A DNA stretch of 64,000 bases from Branchiostoma floridae (lineage: Eukaryota > Chordata > Leptocardii > Amphioxiformes > Branchiostomatidae). Below are positions 1 to 35,540 of the stretch, piece by piece; within the stretch, counting starts at the first letter, position 1; each line of letters begins with the position of its first letter. The notes beneath the pieces were generated by a model. The model searched no databases. It was not told where the DNA came from and saw only the letters and a program-made list of their open reading frames with translations. The translations under genes and the position numbers were made by a program. The stretch covers positions 13,307,105 to 13,371,104 of the forward strand of contig NC_049992.1 of assembly GCF_000003815.2 (NCBI RefSeq), given 5' to 3'.

Positions 1-385
1 AGTTTCCCAAACACCTGTCATGCCTGTCCCCAGTTTTGAAAAGGGGCTCAGACTTTATTGTACTTGGAAAATCTTTCCGTACATGTAATTCTAGAATCAG
101 TACAGAAAGCTGGACCTGCATGAAGGCAGGAAAAGGATGTATCCTAAGGCCGTGGCTCGTACAAAGAGACTCGGTCGTGCAACACAATGCAAAGCAGGTT
201 GTACGATTTGTTGTGAGCCGGCGTGGAACAAAGGACACGCGAGCAAGCATTTTAGGCCCGCACAGCTCTGAATAGCAGGACTGTCACAATTAATTTTTGT
301 TGACAGGCTGTGTATTTTGTATGCCCATCCATTGTGCTGGCCAGTGGTATTAATGTGCCGCCACCCTTCTTTGTTCGTCCCGTAG

Positions 386-24299
<23,914 letters not shown>

Positions 24300-27110
24300 C
24301 GGATGGACCTGCCCCCTAAACCAGCTGTAGCCATACAACAGTTCTTCTCTGTAGAAACTTTGGCATCATGAAACTGCACAATCAGGCAATACAGACTTAT
24401 GGTTCAGGAAACCTTTAATGGCCAGACGTTCCACCAACTTCAACCCTGAGTACAGATGGACACAGTCAGACATTCCCCATCTTACACTTCAGCAGGGTTG
24501 GTAGGACTTCAACACTGCAACATGATCACATGCATCATTGCAGACATGTGTGTGTGGGTGGGTGGGTGAAGATGGCGCTAATACTAGGCAGTGCAGTTTG
24601 GGACAGCTGAGCCTATGTTGTTTGCCTGTGGCAGATATCTAGGAAAATTGTGACAGATTAGAACATACTGTAAGCAACTGTATGTAAGCTGTAAAAAAGA
24701 AAAAGTGTAAATTATTCTTGTTGTCCACATTTGCAATCAAAGTCCCTTGGTGATGAAGATGTACATGTCCAAGTAATTAAGATGCATCCGTCAATATGAT
24801 AGCAATTTTCGGGGAACTCCTACAGAGTTGTTGCTGTCCAACCTCCTGTGTTAGTGTGTGAAACAATGTTATTCTAGATGGTGTAACATGAGGCCATCCA
24901 GCCACTGTACTTCTCAGTTGTTAGTGTGATTGACATGCAATATGGACAAGGTCCCTTCAGTTGGAAGCATGTACTGTGATCAGTGCACTGCTAGATGTAA
25001 ACTCTGCCTTAGCTCTCATGTAGAAAGGACTCTATTTGAATTTTGATATACAAACATTTTATCCATGCTTACAGTGTGTTATGGTATAAACAAATGCAAC
25101 AATACATGTTTTAAATGTCAGCTTCTCCAACTGTTGCAACTGGTAAAAACACACTTTTTTTGTGCAAGGAAAAGACATCTTAGTGGATGTATATGTGGCA
25201 ACTAATCAGATCTCTCCAACAGTGCAAAGTCAGAATCTGTTCAAGATAGAATGCAGTAGTCACATCAGAATGTAACCAAGGTTGTCCTTTCTAAAGACTT
25301 ACATAGTTTATCACAGAAGTGAGTCAGCTTGTTTGAAGCGTTATGAAAAGTTTGCTACTGTATTTTCAGGAGATCTTTCAAAGGTGCTGTATGTATATTG
25401 TATAAAAAGAAGCATTGGTCTAACAAAGTGTTACATTGTACCAGACGTTCTGTGGATGTTGTTTGTGTCTGGATAGCTGTACTGTGTATGGGACCAGCAA
25501 TAGGTACAATGTACATGTATGTAGATGTGCATTATTGCTAATTTTCTCAACTTGTTTGATCACAGTAGTCTTTACAGCTTTGACTTGTTACGATTTAGTT
25601 TCTCAGTCAATTCATCGTTACCAAAACCTTGTTAGGTGATAATGATTCACTTTCAGATTAAAATCTTTTACTAGAGAGTTAATAATTGAATAAAAGCAAT
25701 GAAACTGTTTCAACATATAACAAATTGTTTTTAGAAGAAGTATTATTTTGATATCTTCTCATGGTAACAGTTATGTCGAAAATAAGTCAATTTGAGAGCC
25801 AGAAAATGTGAAGTTGTAATTAATTTCATTAAGGGAATATGTTGGTTAGATATAAGTTCTTCAGTGTATTCCCTATGTCACACACTGAATTAAGTGTCAC
25901 ACCATTCAGTTGAAGGAGTTAGCTTTAGCGTTGTCCAAAAACATCACTTTTTAGCAACTTTGCCTTGCTTTAGAGTATGTGGAAGTTGTAAAGACAAGTG
26001 CAAGAATGTGATCATTGTGACCATGTGGTCATTGATACCGCATTGATACATTGATATGCATCATTACTATGGAAAAGATGTCAGATTTCCTAAGTTTTGC
26101 CTCCAGAGAATATTGTACAAAGTGTTTTTATAACCAAAGTACCCTGCACAATGTGACCAAATGTGTTATCTCTAGAACAGGAAATTTCTCAAGGCAGTGC
26201 AATTTCTACTGACATTCGCTGATATGTTTTATGCCAATAGAAATACAGAACTTGTGTGCCCCCCCCCCTCCCCCTTCACTGCACAATTAGCTTTTTCCTC
26301 ATAACTCAACCAGCATAATGAAAGGTCAAAAAGTGATCATATTTTTTAAAGCCCTAGAGTTGCACATTGTGGAATTTAAATGTTGTTTATGTTGTAAAAT
26401 TTAATTCTCAGCATAGCACAGGTGACTCCACACTGCCAAATTGGTACTGCTACATAAAAAGCATTGTAATTTTTTCACTACAGTTACGTATTGTGCGTGT
26501 AGTATCTTTGAGATTACCAAGCAACTTGATCACACATTTTATTGAAATTCCAGTTAGCGCTCGCGTCATTCAAAATCATCCATTCCTGTATCTCCATAGG
26601 CCATTCCCTGTTTGATATCATTCCAGCTGTACTGTACTTAACATTCGTTTTTTTCTTCTTTGTGTTCTTCAAAGGCAGAGCTTGTATGCAATTGTACTAA
26701 ATTATTGTTCCACGATGTGGATGTTAAATGCTAGGAAAAAGCTGTGTTCACTCTGTAGATTTTGACAATCGGTAGTCACTGAGAAGAAAGTGTGTTTGTA
26801 CTATATCCAAGTGGCAAGTGTGGTATAAAGAAATATATCTATAGATATATCTATATATATATACAAAATAGATGTAGATGTTGCCTGTGTATATGCATCA
26901 ATCCCTTCTCAGTAGAAAGATAAAGAATGTATAGAGACAGCATATTCTCGGGCGGTGATATACGTGAATATCCCCCATGTCTGTATATATTAGGTACCAG
27001 CTGTGCAGCCTTACATGGCCTGTCTCCATAGGGTGTACCTTGTGTTGATGTGTAGTCTGTACTTTGTATTTTTCTATTTGTGAAAAATAAAGTGAACCTT
27101 TTGAATGAAT
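24300..27110 (+). other. RERE: RERE 3' untranslated region
   Basis: About 2.8 kb without a supported ORF between the TAA and an AATAAA signal at 27086-27091. It contains GT-rich and TA-rich microsatellites (24548-24570 and 26831-26866) and a C-run near 26260. The 3' end is inferred from the poly(A) signal only. Confidence 0.7.
27086..27091 (+). terminator. Poly(A) signal of RERE
   Basis: Canonical AATAAA followed by a T/G-rich stretch within 50 bases. It is the best-placed signal downstream of the RERE stop codon. Confidence 0.65.
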
Positions 27111-28539
27111 TCTGCTTATTGGTTGTACTGTTATTTTCAAAGATATTTGATGGATCATTGCATAAGGGTTATCTCCTTCCTGTCTTGAAAAGGGAGAAGG
27201 AGAGAAGACCCAACCCTAGCACAGCCGTTGGATGCCCAGTGTGAACATGTGCCTCAGCGTTTGGGCTGCAGTCAGACCTGCTGCGCCATCGCAGAGTGAT
27301 GGACATCCAACAAAAAGGGTTATCTGTAGCTATTGATATCAGTTAGGTTCATCCTTATTATTAGGTGACACCTACAGAAGTTCTCTACAATGCTCTGTCC
27401 TACATAATCACCTTTTCTAAAAATGTTATTTTACATCCATTTTGCAAATGAGGACCTCATTATAAAGATCAAATGTAGATGTAAGTGATATGAATTTGAT
27501 ACTTATAGCATTTGAGGGTTAAGTCAAGGTGAACATAAGTAAACGTACATGATGCAAATTAGCCTTATTGGCATAATCAAGAAATTGCTGGAATAGTTTG
27601 CTAAGACAAGACTCGTACTTGAGACATCTTGTGTTTGCATACAGAAGATCAACTGACATATGAAATCTTCATTTACATAATCAGTGAGAAGCATCAACTA
27701 TGCATCAGTCGAAGAGGACATATCATGTGGCAAAGGTATGAGTTCGTGGAACTCTAGTTCTGGTTTTACCAAAAAAGGGCCCTGCTGCAGTGAAGTCACA
27801 CCCAACAACACCGTGGATGATTTGCAGGAAGGAGCTGCTGCTCAAATATTTTTATTGGTGGGAATATCCATCATTCAGAATGCACTCCCGATCCCGTGAT
27901 CCCTTTTCCCAAGGAGGTTAACATCAACCTCCTTGCTTTTCCCAACGGATACAACATAGTGAGACGTTTTTTTTTTTTCTTCTTATTTGAAAAGGCCATG
28001 TCGTTATTGCTATCTGGTCTGGACTAACATCTATGTTAATCAACATCGAGGTTACTAATATAAGGCGATGAGCTGCATCTTGACGACGGCTCAAAAGCGC
28101 CACATAACGGCCAAAATTATCATTGCAGGAAATCCCGCACCGAATAGAGGCATTTATTACTTGAATCGCTAGGGGTCCTCACTGACACGTGTAGTAACTG
28201 ACATATTGCGACTTCATATATACAGTGAATAAAGCGTGACTGAGACATTGAGATCGGCGGTCATGAAGTTAACAAATAATCTGATGTATCTTTCTCTGTG
28301 TTTTTATCAGATTTGACGGAACAGAGGGCAACGTATTTATGCTACACACGGGTACAATGTATTACAAATATGTTGCTTTGATTGAATTATAGTTTTCTAA
28401 CGCACAGTCTTATTTTTCTGCTATACAAACATTTTGACAGTCTTTCTGCTTTCTTCAGCAGTCTACATTTGTAACGTTATAACAGAAAAATGTGACTGTG
28501 ACTAGAAAAACTATGTACAATTGATTAACCAACCAAGTC
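27111..28539. other. Intergenic region between RERE and the tandem array
   Basis: No gene recognised. It contains a mixed-composition segment at 27225-27310 bounded by gttggatg and catccaac, and the short palindrome at 27910. Confidence 0.6.
27910..27935. repeat. Short inverted repeat, same family as 24144
   Basis: Ten-base arms caaggaggtt and aacctccttg separated by six bases. Same arm sequence as the palindrome in the last RERE intron. Confidence 0.65.
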
Positions 28540-31500
28540 TGTAACGCTACTGTGCATTCTGTGGACTGGTGTTTTTTAATCACATTTGCAAATGATCATG
28601 AACAGTTGAGGAAAGGCAAGGTTGTCAGGGGAAAGAGAAAGATGTCCAAACATATCCTTATATGACAAAAAACTACTTATTTCATAGAAAAATTGACGCG
28701 TACATGAATACAGGCGGCGCTTCTCCGGGCCGCCAAGATGTGACTTGGGCTCCTCGTGCGGCGTCTAGAAATCGATCCTTCTACTGTCGACTGTCGTTAT
28801 AAAAAGCCTGAAAGGCCATTCAACATGTTCAAGAAGACACCTGGGCTTTCCTGGGATAAATTTCACTAGCTTTAAGCCTAGTGTCTTGTAAATATTCACA
28901 TTTTTGTAAGTCGGAACCATATACCCTAACAGAGCCTAATCTGCAGTACCGCTCCCGGCCGCGACCGGAAAAGTGACTAAGACGACCGCCAAATTGCCAA
29001 ATTTCGATCATTTCGTGAATGGGGAACTCGCCAAAGGCTCGGAAAGGGGTTTGAATTTGTTAACCTTATTCACCTTTGTTTTCGAATATGAGACCATCAG
29101 AAAATAAGAATGACTGTATTTAAGAGATTTCACAATCAGGACAATTGGACATTATGTAATAAATGGTATATTTCCTTCGCATTTACCAAAATTGGCGGTC
29201 AAGTGTACATTTCCTATCAATTGTCGCTTTCCGAAGGGCTATCACATCCAAATGTCAATCCCATGTTGTGAAACAAAAAGACGTTGAACAGACACAATAT
29301 GTCTGCATGTATGTCTTGCAATAGACCCAATCTAACTCTCAAAAATGCTGACACGTGATATTTAACGCTATATCTTTAGCCGCCAAGGAGAGTCACCAAA
29401 TTTATACAATGGTTTAAAACAAGACAACCTACCTCCTAATGAAAAAAAAAACTATTTATCATACCGCATGTATGCTACGTGAGTTTAATGACTTGATAAC
29501 CTTGTTATCACTTAGATTTTAAACGTTTTTTAAATTTTTTCTGATCTTAACTGCATTCGCCACTATTAGTTTTGGGATGTCCAGAGGATGTCATTAATCA
29601 TGAAAATCAAGTCAGTGTGAAATGAATCCAGGAGGCGGAAAGACGCACGTATCTCGCTAACGGTGCGTCGCTCATTCCCACGTTTGGCCATCCTGTAAAT
29701 AACTTGTCAGACGAGATGGTCTGTTGTGGAGGTTTACGTGCCTTTCTTGATTTCTCTTGTTCTTGATCTTGAGGTTAAACCGACCACCTAAATAATGTGA
29801 CTCAATCACTGCTAACCCGCGCTATAGCTGCATACTTGCTAATTTTGAGACACGTATCATCAGGAGATGGGCTAGGGCGAACAGTAGAATGTGGGGATTT
29901 TTACCATTTTTTAAACATCGGAGTTCCAATAATGTTCCACACGGAGCTTCATAATCGGTGCATACACCTTCTCTCGTCGCTTAGAATACTGACAAAGGAC
30001 TTTGCCAATGCCATCACACAAAATACAATGGAAACATGTAAACTTTCAATTCATTTCAAACTATCGGTACAATATGTAAAACCCAATCACATAAATGCTA
30101 TCTCCCTCGCACAACTCGGTGTCTTCTATGCACACACTGATTTTAAACCGTGATCCAAAACTACATAGTATTCTTCAATAAGCGAAAAAATGTCATAATG
30201 TAAGCGATCCGACTCTCGATCGCCCAAAAATATCTATACACCCTAGTCTGCATTCTGTCCATGCATGAACAGTTGAGCAAAGGCCAAGGTTGTCAGAGCA
30301 AAGTGAAAGATGTCAAAACATATCCTTAAATGACATAAAACTACCCATTTCGTAGAAAAATTGACGTGTACATGAATACAGGCGGCGCTTCTCCAGGCCG
30401 CCAAGGTGTGACTTGGGCTCCTCGTGCGGCGCCTGGAAATTGATCCTTCTACTGCCAACTATCGTTATAAAAAGTCAAAAAGGCCATTCAACATGTTCAA
30501 GAAGACACTTGGACCTCTCTTGGATACAGTTTACTAGCTTTAAGGCTATCGTCTTTTATACATTCACATTTTTGTAAGTCGGAACCATATACCCTAACAG
30601 AGCCTAATCTGTAGTACCGCTCCCGTCCGCGACCGGAAAAGTGACTAAGACGACCGCCAAATTGCCAAATTTCGATCTTTTCGTGAATGGGGAACTCGCC
30701 AAAGGCTGGGAAAGGGGTTTGAATTTTTTTACCTTATTCACCTTTGTTTTCGAATATAAGACCATCAGAAAACGAGAATGACAGTATTGAAGACATTTTA
30801 CAATCAGAACAATTGGATATTTTTCAGTAAATGGTATATTTCCTTCGCATTTACCAAAATTGGCGGTCAAGTGTACATTTCCTATCAATTGTCGCTTTCT
30901 GAAGGGCTATCACATCCAAATGTCAATCCCATGTTGTGAAACAAAAAGACGTTGAACAGACACAATGTGTCTGCATGTATGTCTTGCAATAGATTCAATT
31001 TCCCTCTCAACAAACCTGATACGATAGTTAAGAGTTATATCTTTAGCCGCCATGGAGAGTCGCTTGATTTGTACGGTCCTTTAAAGTAAAACAAAACAAC
31101 CTACCTCCTGATGAAAGAACACAAATAAAGGATGTATCATATTACACGTATATTCCGTAAGTTTATAAACCTCATGACCTGTTGTTATCACTTAGATGAA
31201 AAAAAAGTTTACTATTTTTCTAATCTTTCTTGCATTCGCCACTATCAGTTTTGGGATGTCCAAAGGATGCCATTAAACATACGAATCAAGTCAGTGTGAA
31301 ACGAATACAGGAGGCGGAAAGGCGCAGGTATCTCGCTAACAAAGCGTCGTTCATTCCCAGATTTGGCCATCCCGTGACTTGTGAAACGAGATGGGCTGTC
31401 ATGGGGATATAGGTCCCTTTCTTGATGACTCCTGTCCTTGATCTTGAGGCCTAGCCGGACCACCTAAATAATGTGACTCAATCGATAGATGAACCGTCCT

Positions 31501-34500
31501 AGCTACTGGCATGTTAGTTTTGAAACATGTGGGCTAGATATAGAGCGAAAGGTAGAATTTGGGGATCTTTCTTCAGTTTCACTGATGTTCCATACAGAGC
31601 TTTATAATCGGCGCACATATAATTTCTTGTCGCTTAAAATACATGTACGACATCACATTCAAAATACACTGGAAACAGTCTATTTCAACTATCGGTACAA
31701 TATAAAACCCAATCATGTAACTAAGTGCTATCTCCCTCGCACAATCCGTTGTCTTCTACATACACACTGATTTCATTTAGAACAGTGATCCAAAACTACA
31801 TAGTATTCTTCAATAAGCGAAAAAAAAATTAGAATGGAATAAATCATAACTCTCGATCGCCCTGAAATATCTATATATACCCTAGTCTGTACTTCATGCA
31901 TTCTGTTGTCTGGTGTCCATTTATTACATTTGCAGATGATCATGAACAGTTTAGGAAATGCTAAGGTTGTCAAAGAAAAGAGAAAGATGTCAAAACATAT
32001 CCTTATATGACATAAAACTACTCATTTCGTAGAAACATTGACGTGAACATGAATACAGGCGGCGCTTCTCCAGGCCACCAAGGTGTGACTTGGGCTCCTC
32101 GTGCGGCGCCTGGAAATTGATCCCTCTACTGTCAACTATCGTTATAAAAAGTCTAAAAGACCAATTGACATGTTAAAGAAGACACCTGGGCCTCTCTGAG
32201 ATAGATTTCACTAGCTTTAAGCCTAGCGTCTTTTATATATTCACATTTTTGCAAGTCGGAACCACATACCCTAGCAGAGCCTTATCTGCAGTACCGCTCC
32301 CGGCCGCGACCGGAAAAGTGACTAAGACGACCGTCAAATTGCCAAATTTCCATCTTTTCGTGAATGGGGAATCCACCAAAGGCTCTGAAAGGGGTTTAAC
32401 TTTGTTAGGCTTATCTAACTTTGTTTTCGAATATGAGACCATGAGAAATCAAGAATGACAGTATTTAAGACATTTCACAATCAGAACAACTCGATATTAT
32501 GTAATAATTTGACTATTTCCTTCGCATTTACCAACATTGGCGGTCAAGTGTACATTTCCTATCAATTGTCGCTTTCCGAAGGGCTAATACATCCAAATGT
32601 CGTTCCCATGTTGTGAAACAAGAAGACGTTGAACAGACACAGTGTGTCTACAGATATGTCTTGCAATATAGGCCCACTTTAAATCTCAAAAATGCTGACA
32701 CGTGATATTTAACATGAACAGTGCAGTGAACGTTATATCTTTAGCCGTCAAGGAGAGTCACTAAATTTATACCATGCTTTAAAACAAGACAACCTACCTT
32801 CCGATGAATGAGAAAAAAAGGATGTGTCATACCACATGTATGGTCCGTAAGTTTAATGACTTGATAACCTTGTTATCACTCACACATAGATTTAAAACGT
32901 TTGGTAATTTTTTTTTCTGATCTTAATTGCATTCGCCACTATTAGTTTTGGGATGTCCAGGGGATACCATCAATCATGAAAATCAAGTCAGTGTGAAACG
33001 AATACAGGAGGCGGAAAGGCGCACGTATCTCGCTAAGGAAGCGTCGTTCATTCCCAGATTTGGCCATCCCTTTAACTTGTAGACGAGATGGGCTGTTATG
33101 GGGGTTTACGTGCCTTTCTTGATTTCTCTTGTTCTTGATCTTGAGGTTAAGCCGGACCACCTAAATAATGTGACTCAATCACTGCTAACCCGCCATAGCT
33201 GCATACTTGCTAATTTTGAGACACGTATTATCAGGAGATGGGCTAGGGCGAACGGTAGAATGTGGGGACACGATGGTCAAATTTGGCCGAAAAGTTTCCA
33301 TTCGAACGCAGAGTATCGGGTTACCGGGGCTCCCGCGCGGTTCCCGCGGAGGGCTGACGGTGACTGAAACATCTTCTAAAATATCGTGATAGTTTGAAAA
33401 ACAACCTCTCGCACGTGCCTCGTCGATATTAAATGAAAACAGGCAGTGTGTACACGTCAAATCTTACCGTGTACGTGTGCTACACAGTTTTGTCTCAATG
33501 TCTTCTGAAATGTGCATAGTTGGTTGATTTAGAAAGGGTGTTCGGTGTGCCAAAAAAGCAAATACCATATTTAGATTGGTCCTAAATTTGACTGAAAATC
33601 CAAATCTTTTATTTCATATAGGTAATGATATTAAGATCAAACTTTCTGTCTTAGGGATTTTTCAACTTCTACTTAAAACTATTTTTAAAGCCAATATAAG
33701 GTCGAAAAATCGTCATTTTTTCAAGTTTTCACACTCAAAGACTCGTAATTCAAAATTGCCTCGATGTTCCAAAAATCCCTAAGACACAAAGCTGGAGATA
33801 TTAGTTTCCGACAATATAAGTCCTGAAAGAGTTGATTTGCACGCGTTTTGCAAGCGATTTAAATACCATGTTTGGTCCTATGTCGAGTCGCACTGATAGT
33901 GACATAGAGTAATTGATACCGCCGTAAACAAGTGTTGTAACATTCAAGGTCACCAATAATGACGCCAGCAGCTTTGTTACATGTCACATGTTCCAAACTA
34001 AGCGGCAGCAAAACCAAGCTTGCCAAATAACGGTTTATATTTGTGAAAATGTTTGTTTTTCTTCTGACGCACGGCACCCGGGAAAATGAGGGCGTTTTCT
34101 GCGTGTTTACTGTAACAACCTGCGGGTGACCTCGGATGACCCCAAATAGAACGCCTGTTCTGTTCGATCACGCCAGCGTTCTGTTCGATGGAAGATGATT
34201 CGTGTTCTAAATCCCCACATAGAAGTCTGGAAATTTTGGGGCCAAATTTTACCATCGTGGGATTTTTACCGGCATTTTTTTTAACATCTGAGTTCCAATA
34301 ATGTTCCACACGGAGCTTCATAATCGGTGCATACACCTTCTCTCGTCGCTTAGAATACTGACAAAAGACTTTGCCAATGCCATCACACAAAATACAATGG
34401 AAACATGTAAACTTTCAATTCATTTTAAACTATCGGTACAATATGTAAAACCCAATCACATAAATGCTATCTCCCTCGCACAATTCGGTCTCTTCTATAC

Positions 34501-35540
34501 ACACACTTATTTTAAACCGTGATCCAAAACTACATAGTATTCTTCAATAAGCGAAAAAATGTCATTATGTAAGCGATCCGACTCTCGATCGCCCAAAAAT
34601 ATCTATACACCCTAGTCTGCATTCTGTCCATGCATGAACAGTTGAGGAAAGGCCAAGGTTGTCAGAGCAAAGTGAAAGATATCAAAACATATCCTTATAT
34701 GACATAAAACTACTCATTTCGTAGAATAATTGACGTGTACATGAATACAGGCGGCGCTTCTCCGGGCCGCCACGGTGTGACTTGGGCTCCTCGTGCGGCG
34801 TCTAGAAATCGATCCTTCTACTGCCAACTGTCGTTATAAAAAGTCAAAAAGGCCATTCAACATGTTCAAGAAGACACTTGGACCTCTCTGGGATACAGTT
34901 TACTAGCTTTAAGGCTATCGTCTTTTATATATTCACATTTTTGTAAGTCTGAACCATATACCCTAACAGAGCCTAATCTGCAGTACCGCTCCCGGCCGCG
35001 ACCGGAAAAGTGACTAAGACGACCTCCAAATTGCCAAATTTCGATCTTTTCGTGAATGGGGAGCTCGCCAAAGGCTCTGAAAGGGGTTTGAATTTGTTAG
35101 GCTTATCTAACTTTGTTTTCGAATATGAGACCATTAGAAATCAAGAATGACAATTTTAAAGACATTTCACAATCAGAACAATTGGACATTAGGTCATAAT
35201 TGGTATATTTCCTTCGCATTCCTAAAACTGGAGTGTACCTTTCCTTTCCTTTTCACCTTCTGAAGGGATGTACCACGTCCAGATTCAATCCCATGATGTG
35301 AAACAAGAAGATGTTGAACAGACAGAATGATGTTATGGGGAGTTTGATACTATACATAACGCACCGTGGATCTGGTTCGAGATTAATTGAACCGTGCAAT
35401 ATAGCTTTTGCCGCCAGGGAGAGCCGCTTTTGAAACAAGACAACCTATCTCCTGATGAAAGAACGAAGATAGAGAGTGTGTCATACTTTGTTCCTTGGGT
35501 TTAATAATTTCAAAACCCTGCCATCACTTAGATTCAAAAC
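28540..35540. repeat. Tandem array of about four 1.67 kb units
   Basis: A marker segment (ggcggcgcttctcc, then a gggctcctcgtgcggcg block) recurs at 28713, 30381, 32059 and 34750. The spacings are 1668, 1678 and 2691 bp; the last is enlarged by an inserted transposon. Further shared blocks are the cggccgcgaccggaaaagtg segment, a ggaggcggaaaggcgca segment, and ttttgggatgtcca. The copies differ by many substitutions and small indels and the fourth is truncated near 35540. ORFs in different copies are not in corresponding frames, so the unit looks non-coding. Array edges are approximate. Confidence 0.85.
33269..34259. mobile_element. 991 bp inverted-terminal-repeat DNA transposon nested in tandem copy 3
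   Basis: Begins cacgatggt(c)aaatttggcc and ends with the inverse, ggccaaattttaccatcgtg. It is flanked by GGA at 33266-33268 and 34260-34262. The uninterrupted copy at 29893-29905 reads gtggggattttt with a single GGA, so the insertion site and 3 bp target duplication can be read directly. An internal hairpin pairs gtcttagggattttt (about 33650) with its complement (about 33770). No transposase ORF. CAC termini with a 3 bp duplication would suit a CACTA/EnSpm-like element, but this is tentative. Confidence 0.85.

Noticed and set aside
1-385. Possible upstream RERE exon at the window start
   Set aside because: No ORF with SANT/ELM2 resemblance or convincing splice pair was found.
32942-33160. 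Similar minus-strand 72-codon open frames in tandem copies 2 (31245-31463) and 3 (32942-33160)
   Set aside because: They begin at GTG rather than ATG, copy 1 is frameshifted in the same block, and no splice signals or known family fit.
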